From contig JAKIWI010000001.1 of assembly GCA_022750115.1 (NCBI GenBank), positions 209,490 to 273,489 on the forward strand: DNA of 64,000 bases. The letters run 5' to 3'. The notes beneath the pieces are model-generated. The model ran no database searches and was not told the origin of the DNA. It saw only the letters and a list, made by a program, of their open reading frames with translations. Of the stretch, positions 41,549-50,670 are shown piece after piece. This DNA is from Thermoplasmata archaeon (lineage in GTDB: Archaea; Thermoplasmatota; Thermoplasmata; Lutacidiplasmatales; UBA184). Within the stretch, counting starts at the first letter, position 1. Each line of letters opens with the position of its first letter. A program made the position numbers and the translations under genes.

Positions 41549-41989
41549 TCAGTCCCCTCGGTGAGGACGTCGGACGACCGGCGGTCGGGTTTTAACCGTT
41601 GCCCGGAGCAGCGGTTTCGTCGACGGAGGCCGGAGCTCGAGCCGCGCGCGGTCCCGCGGGCGGAGCACCGCGAGGCCGGCCGAGCGGGCCCGCTCCAACA
41701 GCTTCTCGTCGGACGATGCTACGACGGCGTGGAGCGCCACGGCGCTGGCGAGCACGGCCGCGTCCCCCACGCCGCGGGACGGCACCCGGGCCCATCGACC
41801 GGCGAGCGCGCGAGCGGCGCGGGCGTTCGGGACCTCGCGCGCCACGAGCCGATCGAGCTCTGCGGCGACGGAGCGCGGAACGCCGAGCCGGGCCGTTCCC
41901 GAGAACAGGCGCTCGAGCTCCTCCTCGAGGCGGATCCCGTGCGTGAACGGCCAGAACAACGCGTTGGTGTCGAGGACGACCCAAACGAC
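41549..41989 (-). CDS. PIN-domain ribonuclease-like protein, start unclear
   Basis: The coding pattern runs from VVWVVLDTNALFWPF (first acidic residue of a PIN domain) through RSVAAELDRLVARE and VGDAAVLASAVALHAVVASSDEKLLE with the other conserved acids, to a basic tail. PIN proteins cut RNA. The first canonical start codon, TTG 41959, lies after the catalytic VLDTN motif, and no ATG, GTG or TTG exists upstream before the overlap with the acyl-CoA ligase. The listed start is therefore the region where coding must begin, not a proven codon. Confidence 0.6.
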   Translation of the reverse strand, partial: VVWVVLDTNALFWPFTHGIRLEEELERLFSGTARLGVPRSVAAELDRLVAREVPNARAARALAGRWARVPSRGVGDAAVLASAVALHAVVASSDEKLLERARSAGLAVLRPRDRARLELRPPSTKPLLRATVKTRPPVVRRPHRGD

Positions 41990-42002
41990 GGCGGAGGAGT
42001 CG

Positions 42003-43622
42003 CTACGGGCGTCGGAGCGCGATGCCGAGCGCCTCGCGGTCGTACTGCTCGCCTCCCGTTCGCTGGCGGAGCACGTAGCGCTGCGCCTTTTGATTCGCGG
42101 TCTTCGGGATCTCCTTCACGAACTCGAGGTAGCGGGGTACCATGAAGAACGGGAGGTGCTCGACGCAGAACTCGAACAGCTCAATGGGCGTCGCGACGCC
42201 ATCGGGTTTTAGCTGCACAAACGCCTTCACGTCCTCCTCCCCCAGTGGGGACGGCACGCCGACGACCACGCACTCGAACACCGCCGGGTGGGTGGTAAGG
42301 ACGCTCTCGACATCGTACGGGGCGAGGTTTTCGCCCCGCCGCCGGATGACGTCCTTCTTCCGGTCGACGAAGAAGTAGTAGCCGTCGGCATCACGGGTCA
42401 CGAAGTCGCCGGTGTGGAACCAGAGGTTCCGCCACGCCTCGACCGTCGTTTCGGGCTTGTTCAGATACCCCAGGAACATCGTGAACGGCGCGCGCGGCCG
42501 GACCACCAGCTCACCGCGGGCGCCGACGGGCACGGGCTGGTCGGAGTCGTCGACGACGTCGGCCTCGACGAAACCGAGCGGAATGCCCACCGATCCGACA
42601 CGGACCGCGTCGGGCGGGTTCATCAAGGTCGTGCAGCCGCACTCCGTCATGCCGTAGAGTTCGAGGATGCTCAGCCCGAACCGCTTCTCGAACGACGGCC
42701 AGATGTCGCGCGTCGCGCCGGCGGTGAGCGCCGTGCGGACGTTGTGCGTCCGGTCGCTCGGGCGCTCGGGCTGTTTGTAGAGCACCGTGACCATCGAGAT
42801 CAGCAGCGAGACGTGGGTCGCGCCGAACGCCGCGGCCGTCTCCCAGAACGTCGTGGCGTGGAACCGCTCGTCGAACGCGCAGGTGAGGTCGTTCAGGAGC
42901 GCGGTGAGGGTCGTCATCTCTTGTGCGTTGCAGTGGAACAACGGCAGCGCCGTGAACAGCACCGAGCGCTCTTCGAGTCGGCTCCGCGCTCCGATCTCCC
43001 TCGGCGTGCGCAGGTACTTCTCGTGCGGGATGATCGCGCCCTTCGGCGGCCCGGTCGTGCCGCTCGTGTAGAGGATCGCGGCCGGGTCCTCGCCCCGGAG
43101 CACGGGTAGGGTCGGGGCGGGACGGGACCGATCGAGGTCGGAGAACGGGAGAGTCCCGGTTGGGTCGGTCCCTGGTTCGGATGCGGCGGGCACGACCCAC
43201 TCCATCGGGATCCCCAATCCCTCCCGGAACGGGGCGTACGCGGTCCACAGTCTTCGGTCGACCGCGATGGCCTTCGGCGCGGAGTCCGCGAGCTCGTAGC
43301 GAAGGATTTCGCCCTTCAGGCCGGTATTGAGAGGCACCAGGAGGGCGCCGAGCCGCGCGGCCCCGAACCACAACTGGAGGAACTCGGGCCCGTTCAGCAG
43401 GAGGGCCGCGACCCGATCCCCCTGCCCGATCCCGGCCGCTGAGAGGCCGGCCGCGACTCGGTCGGTCGCCGCATCGAGCTCGGAGTACGACATCGACCGG
43501 CCGGCGAATCGGGCGGCGATGCGGTCGCCGTTCTTGCGCGCCTTCGCTCGCACGAGGCCGCCGAGGTCGTGGAAGACCTCCTCGGGTGCGAGCATTCGCG
43601 CCGGCGAGCCACCTCGGGCCAT
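42003..43622 (-). CDS. Acyl-CoA synthetase (AMP-forming)
   Basis: A 539-residue adenylate-forming ligase of the ANL family. The ATP/AMP motif ILYTSGTTGPPKG, the LYGMTECG motif (A5), GELVVRPRAPFTMFLGY, the hinge motif VTRDADGYYFFVDRKKDVIRRRG and the C-terminal lysine in PKTANQKAQRYVLR are all present. It activates a carboxylic acid, probably a fatty or aromatic acid, to its CoA thioester. ATG 43622 is about 27 nt from the GATAAC element at 43647-43652. An in-frame extension to 43802 is Arg-rich and unlikely to be coding. Confidence 0.9.
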   Translation of the reverse strand: MARGGSPARMLAPEEVFHDLGGLVRAKARKNGDRIAARFAGRSMSYSELDAATDRVAAGLSAAGIGQGDRVAALLLNGPEFLQLWFGAARLGALLVPLNTGLKGEILRYELADSAPKAIAVDRRLWTAYAPFREGLGIPMEWVVPAASEPGTDPTGTLPFSDLDRSRPAPTLPVLRGEDPAAILYTSGTTGPPKGAIIPHEKYLRTPREIGARSRLEERSVLFTALPLFHCNAQEMTTLTALLNDLTCAFDERFHATTFWETAAAFGATHVSLLISMVTVLYKQPERPSDRTHNVRTALTAGATRDIWPSFEKRFGLSILELYGMTECGCTTLMNPPDAVRVGSVGIPLGFVEADVVDDSDQPVPVGARGELVVRPRAPFTMFLGYLNKPETTVEAWRNLWFHTGDFVTRDADGYYFFVDRKKDVIRRRGENLAPYDVESVLTTHPAVFECVVVGVPSPLGEEDVKAFVQLKPDGVATPIELFEFCVEHLPFFMVPRYLEFVKEIPKTANQKAQRYVLRQRTGGEQYDREALGIALRRP

Positions 43623-43646
43623 AATGGTTCGGACCTCTCGCGAGGA

Positions 43647-43652
43647 GTTATC
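43647..43652. promoter_or_regulatory. TATA-like element between acyl-CoA ligase and Nudix genes
   Basis: GTTATC on plus, GATAAC on minus, centred 27 nt from the ligase ATG at 43622. On the plus strand it would start transcripts near 43677, shortly before Nudix GTG 43690. Confidence 0.4.
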
Positions 43653-43689
43653 GGGAGGCCGCCGACTGCGGCGCCGGGCCCGAGGGATC

Positions 43690-44151
43690 GTGCGGAGATT
43701 GACGGAAGCGTTCCGGACCGACCGGCCGGCGAGGGCGGAGCTCGCGGCGGGGGCGGCGGTCGTCGACCCCGAGCGCGGGGAGTTGCTGCTCCTCCATCTC
43801 ACCGCGGAGGACCGCTGGTGCTTCCCGAAGGGGCACGTCGAGCCGGGGGAGTCCGTGGCGATGGCGGCCGCCCGCGAGGTCGAAGAGGAGACCGGCGTCT
43901 CCGGCGTAACCCTCGGTCCCGAGATCGGTCTCGTGACGTACCGATTCTACAACCCCCGCAAGGACCTGAACGTCGTCAAGACCGTCGTGTACTTCGTCGT
44001 CTCCTTCGCGCGCCGACCGATCCAGCCCGAAGCCGGGTTCGACGAGGGCCGATGGGTGACGTTCGAGGCGGCGGGTCCGATGCTCGAGTTCCCGGCGGAC
44101 CGGGAAGTGCTCGACCTCGTCGCCCGCTGGCGCACGGCGGCGCCCTCGTGA
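43690..44151 (+). CDS. Nudix hydrolase
   Basis: A 153-residue Nudix protein from GTG 43690. The Nudix box is complete: GHVEPGESVAMAAAREVEEETGV, i.e. G, five residues, E, seven residues, REVEEETG. The family cleaves nucleoside diphosphates linked to another group. The surrounding strands (AAVVDPERGELLLLHL, VVYFVVSFAR) fit. It is divergent from the acyl-CoA ligase and may share the 43647-43652 TATA-like element with a leader of about 13 nt; ATG 43624 would start inside the promoter and is less likely. Confidence 0.85.
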   Translation: MRRLTEAFRTDRPARAELAAGAAVVDPERGELLLLHLTAEDRWCFPKGHVEPGESVAMAAAREVEEETGVSGVTLGPEIGLVTYRFYNPRKDLNVVKTVVYFVVSFARRPIQPEAGFDEGRWVTFEAAGPMLEFPADREVLDLVARWRTAAPS

Positions 44152-44218
44152 TCCCACCACGCGAGTCGGAATGGGTTGGGGGCCGGGAGCGGTCTGCCCC
44201 CGGCCAAGCACGTTCTCG

Positions 44219-45640
44219 CTACGCTCCGCCGCTCGGGGGCATCGGGGGCGTCGGTCCCTGCGGGGGCGGAGGGGGGAGCCCCTGGGAGCCGGCGACCTGC
44301 TGGCTGTAGCCGCCGACGAGCTGGCCCTGGGAGTGTCGGCGTGCCCAAGCGCGGTACTCGACGACCCCGACCGTGCCGACGATCACGACGGCCACGAGGC
44401 CCACGACGAGCAACGTCACGATCGAGCTGGCCGCCCCGGAACTCCCCGAGCACGAGGAGCGGAGGCAGCTCGCGGCGTGCTGCGCCTGGGTGACGGTCTC
44501 CGGCTGGCCCTGCACGAGGGCCGTCGAGGGGGGCGCCGAGCCACCCGGGCCCGCGGCCGTTACTGTCGAGGCGCTCGAGAGGCTCGCGTCCGACCCTGCG
44601 TAGGTGGAGGCGGACGCCACGACCTGGAGCCGGTGGTGCGCGGCGTCGACCGCGACGTCGAGCCGGGAGGTCGTGACCGCCTCGGCGCCGAGCGCGTGGC
44701 CGTCCCAGTCGTGGTGGCCGGAGCCGAACACCTCGTAGCCGTGCGGCACGAGGATCACGCCCTCGATGTTGTCGAACGGACCCGAGATCGCGAGCACGAT
44801 CGCCGGAACGGTCATCCCGTTCGACAGCGTGATCGGCCCGAGGTCCGCGCCCTGCAGCGCGACCGTGCCGGTGCCCGAGACGTTTCCGCTCGGCGCGCCG
44901 CTCCCCGACGAGGTCGTGCCGAGGAGCGACGTCACGGCGTAGCTGTAACTCGCGCCCCACGCGCCGCTCGCCGAGTACGAGGCGCTCGAGTTCCACTGGA
45001 GTCCCTGCGAGAGGTTCCAGGGAACGAGCCCGAGCGAGGGGGAGAACGCGACCTGGGTGTTGGCGTGTCCAATGACGCTGAGGCGGCCGGTCGCGGTGTG
45101 GCCGCCGAGCGTGAGCGAGTAGGACTCGTTCAGGTTCGCCGATCCCTGGGACGACGCGTTGTCAAGGCCGACCGCGGGGACCGCCGTGCCGTTCACATAG
45201 ACCGTCGCGAGGCCGGTCAGGTTCGCGAATCCAGCGTCGGATTCGGATCCCTGGATCGAGAGGTTGCCCGCCGTCGACGGGTGCGTGCAGTTCGGCTCGC
45301 AGTACGTGGCGAACAGGCTCGCCGCCATCGTCCGCTGCGCCTCGAGGGCGACCGTTCCGAGCGTCGTGTTCGTCGCGGTGACGATGACCTGCCAGCCGAA
45401 GAACGCGTGCGAGGAGTACGACGTGTTCCCGAGCTGGACGCTCGTGTTCACCCACTTCGCGCCGCCGTAGGCCCACTGTTGACTCGCCGCCGCATTCGCG
45501 CCCACCGAATTGGTCGTCAATCCCGCCGACCCGGCGGGGGCTCCCTGGGCCGTCGCGGTGATCGCCGGGAGGCCCAAGGCCATCACGGCGACGACTGCGA
45601 CCACGGCCCAGAATCCGTTCGTTCGTCCGTTCCGCTGCAT
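44219..45640 (-). CDS. Sequon-rich surface protein with C-terminal membrane anchor
   Basis: A 473-residue exported protein. A signal helix (FWAVVAVVAVMALGLPAITA) starts near residue 10. The ectodomain (about 35-400) is Ser/Thr/Gly/Asn-rich and beta-like with many N-X-S/T sites (e.g. NTSYSS, NLSQGLQWNSS). A membrane helix (SIVTLLVVGLVAVVIVGTVGVV) precedes a Gln/Gly/Pro-rich cytoplasmic tail. No domain recognised. It lies 125 nt downstream of hutU on the same strand with its own GTTTATC element at 45707-45701, about 60 nt before the ATG. Confidence 0.72.
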   Translation of the reverse strand: MQRNGRTNGFWAVVAVVAVMALGLPAITATAQGAPAGSAGLTTNSVGANAAASQQWAYGGAKWVNTSVQLGNTSYSSHAFFGWQVIVTATNTTLGTVALEAQRTMAASLFATYCEPNCTHPSTAGNLSIQGSESDAGFANLTGLATVYVNGTAVPAVGLDNASSQGSANLNESYSLTLGGHTATGRLSVIGHANTQVAFSPSLGLVPWNLSQGLQWNSSASYSASGAWGASYSYAVTSLLGTTSSGSGAPSGNVSGTGTVALQGADLGPITLSNGMTVPAIVLAISGPFDNIEGVILVPHGYEVFGSGHHDWDGHALGAEAVTTSRLDVAVDAAHHRLQVVASASTYAGSDASLSSASTVTAAGPGGSAPPSTALVQGQPETVTQAQHAASCLRSSCSGSSGAASSIVTLLVVGLVAVVIVGTVGVVEYRAWARRHSQGQLVGGYSQQVAGSQGLPPPPPQGPTPPMPPSGGA

Positions 45641-45700
45641 TCGTTCCCTTCTGTGGGACGGCGGTTCGCCGTCCTGGCCGGATTCAGCCCGGAAACGCGT

Positions 45701-45707
45701 GATAAAC
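45701..45707 (-). promoter_or_regulatory. TATA element for the 44219-45640 surface protein
   Basis: GTTTATC on the minus strand, implying a start near 45675 and a leader of about 35 nt before ATG 45640. Confidence 0.4.
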
Positions 45708-45765
45708 CCCCGTCTCGGTCGGCCGAGGGGTCGTTGGACGGTGTGCTAGGCCGTCGCTGCCACCG

Positions 45766-47457
45766 TCAACGACTGGTCCCGTCCCCGCCGGTCTTGCCGG
45801 GGATCCGGAACCGCGCTTGCCGAGCAACGGCGAGCGAGCTCTCGTAGCCCGCATCCGCGTGCCGAGCGACGCCGAGGCCGGGGTCGTTGTGCAGGACCCG
45901 GCCGATCCGCCGGTCCGCCTGGGTGGTCCCGTCGGCGACGATGACGAGGCCGGCATGGATCGAGTTCCCGATGCCGGTCCCCCCCCCGTGGTGGACCGAG
46001 ACCCACGAGGCTCCGGAGACGGCGTTGAGGAGAGCGTTCAGGATCGGCCAGTCGGCGATGGCGTCCGAGCCGTCCTTCATCCCCTCCGTCTCGCGGAACG
46101 GGCTCGCGACGCTGCCGGTGTCGTGGTGGTCCCGACCGATGGCGATCGGCGCGGCGAGGGCCCCCCCCCGAACGAGGTCGTTCACGAGGTGGCCGAACCG
46201 CTCCCGCTCGCCGTACGCCATGTAGCAGATCCGCGCCGGCAGCCCCTGGTATCGGACCCGTTCCGCGGCGAGACGGATCCACCGCACCAGGTCCGGACGC
46301 TCCGCGAACTCCGACAGCACCATCCGGTCGATCCGGGCGATGTCGGCGGGGTCGCCGGAGAGCGCGACCCATCGGAACGGGCCGCTCCCGACGGCGAACA
46401 ACGGGCGGATGTACGCCGGGACGTAGCCCGGGATGTCGAACGCCTCCGCGACCCCCGCTTCGCGCGCCTGGGTCCGGAAGTTGTTGCCGTAGTCGAACGC
46501 TTTCGACCCGCGCTGGCGCATCTCGAGGATCGCTCGCGCTTCGAGCGCGATCGACTGCCGTACCTCGGTGAGGTACTCTTCGAGGTTCGCTTCCCGGGCG
46601 CGTCGCGCCGTCTCGGGAGTGCGGCCGATGGGGATGTAGCCGACCCGGATGTCGTGGGCGGCCGTCTGGTCGGAGACCACGTCGGGCGTGATCTTCCGTC
46701 GCACCAGTTCCGGGTAGACCTCCGCGGCGTTCGCGCACAACCCGACGGAGAGCGGCCGGCGCTCGGACGCCGCGAACCGAACCCGCGTGAGGGCATCGCC
46801 CAGGTCGGCCGCCTCCTCGTCCAGGTAGTGGTTGCCGAGCCGCCGTCCGAGGGCGCGAGGGTCCACGTCGACGATGAGCGCCGCCCCGCCGAGCATCGTG
46901 ACCGCGAGCGGCTGGGCCCCGCCCATCTCGCCGAGTCCGCTCGATAGGACCCACTTGCCGGCGAGGTCGGACTGTCCGAACTCAATCCGCGCGAGCGAGG
47001 CGAGCGTCTCGTAGGTGCCCTGGAGGATCCCCTGGGTCCCGATGTAGATCCAACTGCCCGCCGTCATCTGGCCGTACATGGTGAGGCCCCGGGCCTCGAG
47101 CGGCCAGAACTCGGCATCCGTCGCCCACCGGGGGACGATCATCGCGTTCGAGATCAGGACCCGAGGCGCGTCGGTGTGGGTCGGAAATACCCCGACCGGC
47201 TTTCCGGACTGGACGAGGAGAGTCTCCTCGTTGCCGAGCGTCTTCAGCGTGGCCACGATCTGGTCGTACGCGCCCCAATCTCGGGCCGCCTTTCCCCGTC
47301 CTCCGTAGACGATGAGGTGCTCGGGGTCCCGCGCCACGTCGGGGTCGAGGTTGTTCATCAGGAGGCGAAGCGCCGCCTCTTGACTCCAGCCGCGGCAGGA
47401 CAACGACGGTCCGTGGGGCGCCCGGATCGGTTCCCGCCGCGCCTCGGGGACGGCCAC
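45766..47457 (-). CDS. hutU: Urocanate hydratase
   Basis: A 563-residue enzyme from GTG 47457 that converts urocanate to imidazolonepropionate in histidine degradation with bound NAD. Diagnostic stretches include [51 protein letters not shown] and [15 protein letters not shown]. The length matches bacterial HutU. In-frame sequence to 47565 is Arg/Pro-rich and probably not translated. No hutH, hutI or hutG/F is in the window, so the pathway must be completed elsewhere. Confidence 0.92.
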   Translation of the reverse strand: MAVPEARREPIRAPHGPSLSCRGWSQEAALRLLMNNLDPDVARDPEHLIVYGGRGKAARDWGAYDQIVATLKTLGNEETLLVQSGKPVGVFPTHTDAPRVLISNAMIVPRWATDAEFWPLEARGLTMYGQMTAGSWIYIGTQGILQGTYETLASLARIEFGQSDLAGKWVLSSGLGEMGGAQPLAVTMLGGAALIVDVDPRALGRRLGNHYLDEEAADLGDALTRVRFAASERRPLSVGLCANAAEVYPELVRRKITPDVVSDQTAAHDIRVGYIPIGRTPETARRAREANLEEYLTEVRQSIALEARAILEMRQRGSKAFDYGNNFRTQAREAGVAEAFDIPGYVPAYIRPLFAVGSGPFRWVALSGDPADIARIDRMVLSEFAERPDLVRWIRLAAERVRYQGLPARICYMAYGERERFGHLVNDLVRGGALAAPIAIGRDHHDTGSVASPFRETEGMKDGSDAIADWPILNALLNAVSGASWVSVHHGGGTGIGNSIHAGLVIVADGTTQADRRIGRVLHNDPGLGVARHADAGYESSLAVARQARFRIPGKTGGDGTSR

Positions 47458-47650
47458 GGCACGCGGAGCCCCGGGGGCTTGAAAGGTTGCGCCGGCGGCG
47501 GGCTCGACGGGCGCCCGCGCGCGGGGATCGGGGTCGGGGCGCCCGACCCGGGGTGGCCACCGCACCTGCCGGACTCGGAGGGGACGAGGTACTCAGACGA
47601 CGTGGAAACGACCGATGGGCGCGTTTTCTCGTCGTATCTTTGACGGACCC

Positions 47651-47657
47651 TTATAAG
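47651..47657 (+). promoter_or_regulatory. TATA element of the surface-protein operon
   Basis: TTATAAG, centred 27 nt upstream of ATG 47681. It should drive a leaderless transcript for the three overlapping genes 47681-51974. Confidence 0.65.
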
Positions 47658-47680
47658 CTCGGAGCGCCCGCATAGCCCGC

Positions 47681-49702
47681 ATGCAGCGCCGCCCGCCGTC
47701 CAGCGTGTCTTCCCCCCCGACTCCCTCCAACGATGCCGCTCCTCGTCCCATGCGCCGACGTGCGGCCACTTGGTCCGTCGTCCTCGTGGCGTCGTTGCTC
47801 GCGCTCGGCCCTGTCGTTGTCTTTGCCGGTTTCCTCGGTCCTGTCCCGGGATACTCGGCCGCTTCGCACACGGTGGCGCCTGTGGCTCCGTTCGGTCGCA
47901 CTGGGGCGAATGGCTCGGGTGGAAACGGCTCCGGTGGGAATTCGTCGGGGGGAATTGGAACGACCGGTAACGCCAGCCAAGGTTCGAACGTCAGCCCGTA
48001 CCCCCACAACGCAACGCACGCCGCTTGGAATGTCTCCGCGTGGAACTACTACCTCCGATTCTCGACGCTCACCATCCTGACCGTCGGACACGGTTCCGCC
48101 ACCTTGACCATCGTCGGAAACATCCAGACCCCGACCACTCCGGCGGTGATGGCGATCCAGTTCGGAAACAGCCACTGGGCGAACCAGACCTACAACTCCA
48201 CCGCCGGCTACCTCAACGTCACGAACACCTACTCGGCGGCCGGAAACTACAGCCTGCTCCTCAACCTGAGCGAACCGTTCGCCTCGACGCATGTCCAGAC
48301 CTCGATCGGGGTCTGCCTGGTGAATTGCTCGGCCGGGAACACCTCGGGCGGCAACGGTTCCGGGCACCCCTCGTCGGGATCGAACGTGACGATCAGCACG
48401 GCGAACGCGTCCTACACGGTGTGGGGAATGTCCGCCTGGAACGGAACCTTGACCATCAACGCCACCGCGACCTTGCCGAGCGCGAATTTCGCGCCCAATC
48501 TCACCGTGAAGGGGACGGTGGCGTGGCCGAACTCCCCCGCTCAATTCACCGTACTCTTCGGGGACGGAAACTCCTCGGCCCAGAACTTCGGAGGCATCAA
48601 CAACTCGACGTCGAACACCGGAGTCTCGAGCTTTGCGGCGTCGCACCTGTACTCCACCCCGGGCTGGCACTTCCTGAGCCTCCGGTTCACCGACCGCAAT
48701 GCGACCGCGCAGGTGTCGACCGGGATTTTCATCGTCATCCCCCATAGCTCCGGCAACGGGTCGAATAACTCCTCTGCCGGTTCGCGCGTCGCGGTGATCC
48801 AGCAGAACTCCAGCACGACCGTCCTCCAGCTGGTGGCCTGGAACGGCTCGCTCGCGATCAATGCGTCCGCGCGTCTCGCCCTCGGCCCGAACAACGCGTC
48901 CGCCGTCGTCAACGGGACGGTCCGGGACACCCTGTCCCCGACGTTCGTCTCCGTCCTGTTCGGGAACGGCTACGGGACGAACTGGTCGTTCTGGTTGAAC
49001 AATTCGACCGGCGCCTTCCACGCGTTCGGATTCTACGGGACCGCGGGAAACTACTCGCTCTCCATCGGAGCGTACGACGCGAACCAGACCGCATTGGTTT
49101 CGACCGTGCTCTCGGTCGTCCTGGTGCCCGGCAGCAACAACAGCTCCGGACGCTACCCGACCTCAGTCTCGGTGACGGTCGGGGCGTCGCCCGTGACCGG
49201 GCCGGCCCCGATGACGACCACGCTATCGGCCTTCCTCAGCGGCGGTTCGGCCCCCTTCGCGGTGCTCTGGAGCGTGCCGGGAAGCAACTCGAGCGCCAAC
49301 CTCAGCGGACTGATGGTATCCGTGTCCTACCTGCACCCCGGATGGTACCCAGCGACGGCATTCGTCTACAACACGACCTCATCGTTCGGCAGCGTCCTCG
49401 TGGGGTTCGGCAGCGTCTGGCTCTACGCCTCCGGGAACGGGACCAACCACTCGGGCGGAAACGGGTCCGGGAACGGTTCCGGAAACGGCTCCGGCGAGAC
49501 TCCCATCACCGGCGGTGCGCGGGGATCGACGGCGACGACGCTCACCTCGCTCGAAGGAGTGATCGCCCTCTCCGCGGCCCTCGGTGCGATCCTGGGCGGC
49601 GTGGTCGGCTTCGCCTCTTCGCGACTCGCCATCTCGTCGGTCGCACATCGGGCCCCACCCTCCTCGGTCCGGGAGCCCCCCCGCGACCGACGCTCCGGAT
49701 GA
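47681..49702 (+). CDS. Surface protein with Ig/PKD-like repeats, first of three-gene operon
   Basis: A 673-residue exported protein. A signal helix (WSVVLVASLLALGPVVVFAG) starts near residue 31. The mature part begins with a Gly/Asn/Ser linker and then has three related domains of about 130 residues, each containing a W(N/G)xSAWN or VAWNGSL strand and an FGNG/FGDG motif like that of PKD domains, plus a fourth degenerate one. It is extremely rich in N-X-S/T. After a (NGSG)n linker, a helix (LEGVIALSAALGAILGGVVGFA) anchors it. The stop overlaps the next ATG by 4 nt. Confidence 0.82.
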   Translation: MQRRPPSSVSSPPTPSNDAAPRPMRRRAATWSVVLVASLLALGPVVVFAGFLGPVPGYSAASHTVAPVAPFGRTGANGSGGNGSGGNSSGGIGTTGNASQGSNVSPYPHNATHAAWNVSAWNYYLRFSTLTILTVGHGSATLTIVGNIQTPTTPAVMAIQFGNSHWANQTYNSTAGYLNVTNTYSAAGNYSLLLNLSEPFASTHVQTSIGVCLVNCSAGNTSGGNGSGHPSSGSNVTISTANASYTVWGMSAWNGTLTINATATLPSANFAPNLTVKGTVAWPNSPAQFTVLFGDGNSSAQNFGGINNSTSNTGVSSFAASHLYSTPGWHFLSLRFTDRNATAQVSTGIFIVIPHSSGNGSNNSSAGSRVAVIQQNSSTTVLQLVAWNGSLAINASARLALGPNNASAVVNGTVRDTLSPTFVSVLFGNGYGTNWSFWLNNSTGAFHAFGFYGTAGNYSLSIGAYDANQTALVSTVLSVVLVPGSNNSSGRYPTSVSVTVGASPVTGPAPMTTTLSAFLSGGSAPFAVLWSVPGSNSSANLSGLMVSVSYLHPGWYPATAFVYNTTSSFGSVLVGFGSVWLYASGNGTNHSGGNGSGNGSGNGSGETPITGGARGSTATTLTSLEGVIALSAALGAILGGVVGFASSRLAISSVAHRAPPSSVREPPRDRRSG

Positions 49703-50670
49703 CCGCCGCGAGCCCTTGCATGGGTCACGGCCGAAAACCCGTGAGGACGGCCGGAAGTCGCCGGGCACGGGCGACCGCGCTGCGGGCCGCGGTCTGGCTC
49801 TCGATCGTGCTGACTCTCGGAGCGCTCGGAAGCCCCGCCTCGAGTCCGACGAATTCGCACCCGGCCGGCCCGGGAGTGGCCGCCGGCGTCGTCGTTGCGA
49901 ACCAGCCGATTCTAACCTTGGTACCCTCTCCGGAGTCGGGCAACGCACCCCTGTCGGTCAACGTCACGGTCGCCGTCAGCGGCGGGATCGCGCCCTACAA
50001 CCTTTCCCTCTGCTTCGGAACGAACGACCACACGAGCCCAGCCCCGAATTGCGGGGTGGGAGCGAGCGGGTGGAACGGCACGACGGAGCTGGTGTTTTCG
50101 CATGACTACACCACGCCGGGAAACTTCAGCGTCACCGGCGTCGTCACCGACTCGCGGGGCTCCGGCGTCGGATCGACGGCCTTGATCGTCGTGACCGATC
50201 GTTCCGTCCTGGCGGCGACCGCCGACGAGCGGACGAGCGGCGGGGCCGCCCCCCTGTCGGTGACGTTCAACGAGAGCGTGGCCGGAGGGACGCCCCCCAT
50301 CACGCTCCAGTGGACGTACGGCGATGGCACCTCGGGCTCCGAGCTCCCCGGGGTACCGGTGGTCCACGTCTACGAGACCCCCGGCTCGTTCGAGCCTCTG
50401 CTGGCGGTGACCGACGGCGCCGGCCACCGAACGACCCAGGTCCTGCCTCGGATCACTGTGTCCGCGCCTGGCCACGCGGGTGGCGAGGTCGGTTCCGGCG
50501 CGCTGCCCGGCTGGCCCGCGATCGTCGGGGCGTTCGCGATCGCAGCGTTCACCGCGGGCGCGGTGGCGGTGGTCGTGCAGCATCGTCGTTGGCGCCGGGA
50601 GGGGAACGAGCTCGTCGCCCAGCTGGGTTCGAGGCGTGCGCCCCCAGCCACGACTCGCGCGAAACCGTGA
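49699..50670 (+). CDS. Two-PKD-domain membrane-anchored surface protein
   Basis: A 323-residue protein. A signal helix (AVWLSIVLTLGALGSPA) starts near residue 32. Two PKD domains follow (about 75-160 and 165-250), the second with the typical LQWTYGDGTSG and YETPGSFEPLLAVTDGAGH. A membrane helix (AIVGAFAIAAFTAGAVAVVV) and a short Arg-rich cytoplasmic end close it. It overlaps both neighbours by 4 nt (ATGA, GTGA), so the three genes should be produced together and probably form a complex. Confidence 0.82.
   Translation: MTAASPCMGHGRKPVRTAGSRRARATALRAAVWLSIVLTLGALGSPASSPTNSHPAGPGVAAGVVVANQPILTLVPSPESGNAPLSVNVTVAVSGGIAPYNLSLCFGTNDHTSPAPNCGVGASGWNGTTELVFSHDYTTPGNFSVTGVVTDSRGSGVGSTALIVVTDRSVLAATADERTSGGAAPLSVTFNESVAGGTPPITLQWTYGDGTSGSELPGVPVVHVYETPGSFEPLLAVTDGAGHRTTQVLPRITVSAPGHAGGEVGSGALPGWPAIVGAFAIAAFTAGAVAVVVQHRRWRREGNELVAQLGSRRAPPATTRAKP

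Noticed and set aside
49430..49500. Short GGNTCCGGNAACG direct repeats as a mobile-element end
   Set aside because: They encode a Gly-Asn-Gly-Ser linker before the membrane anchor of the surface protein; repetition follows from the peptide.
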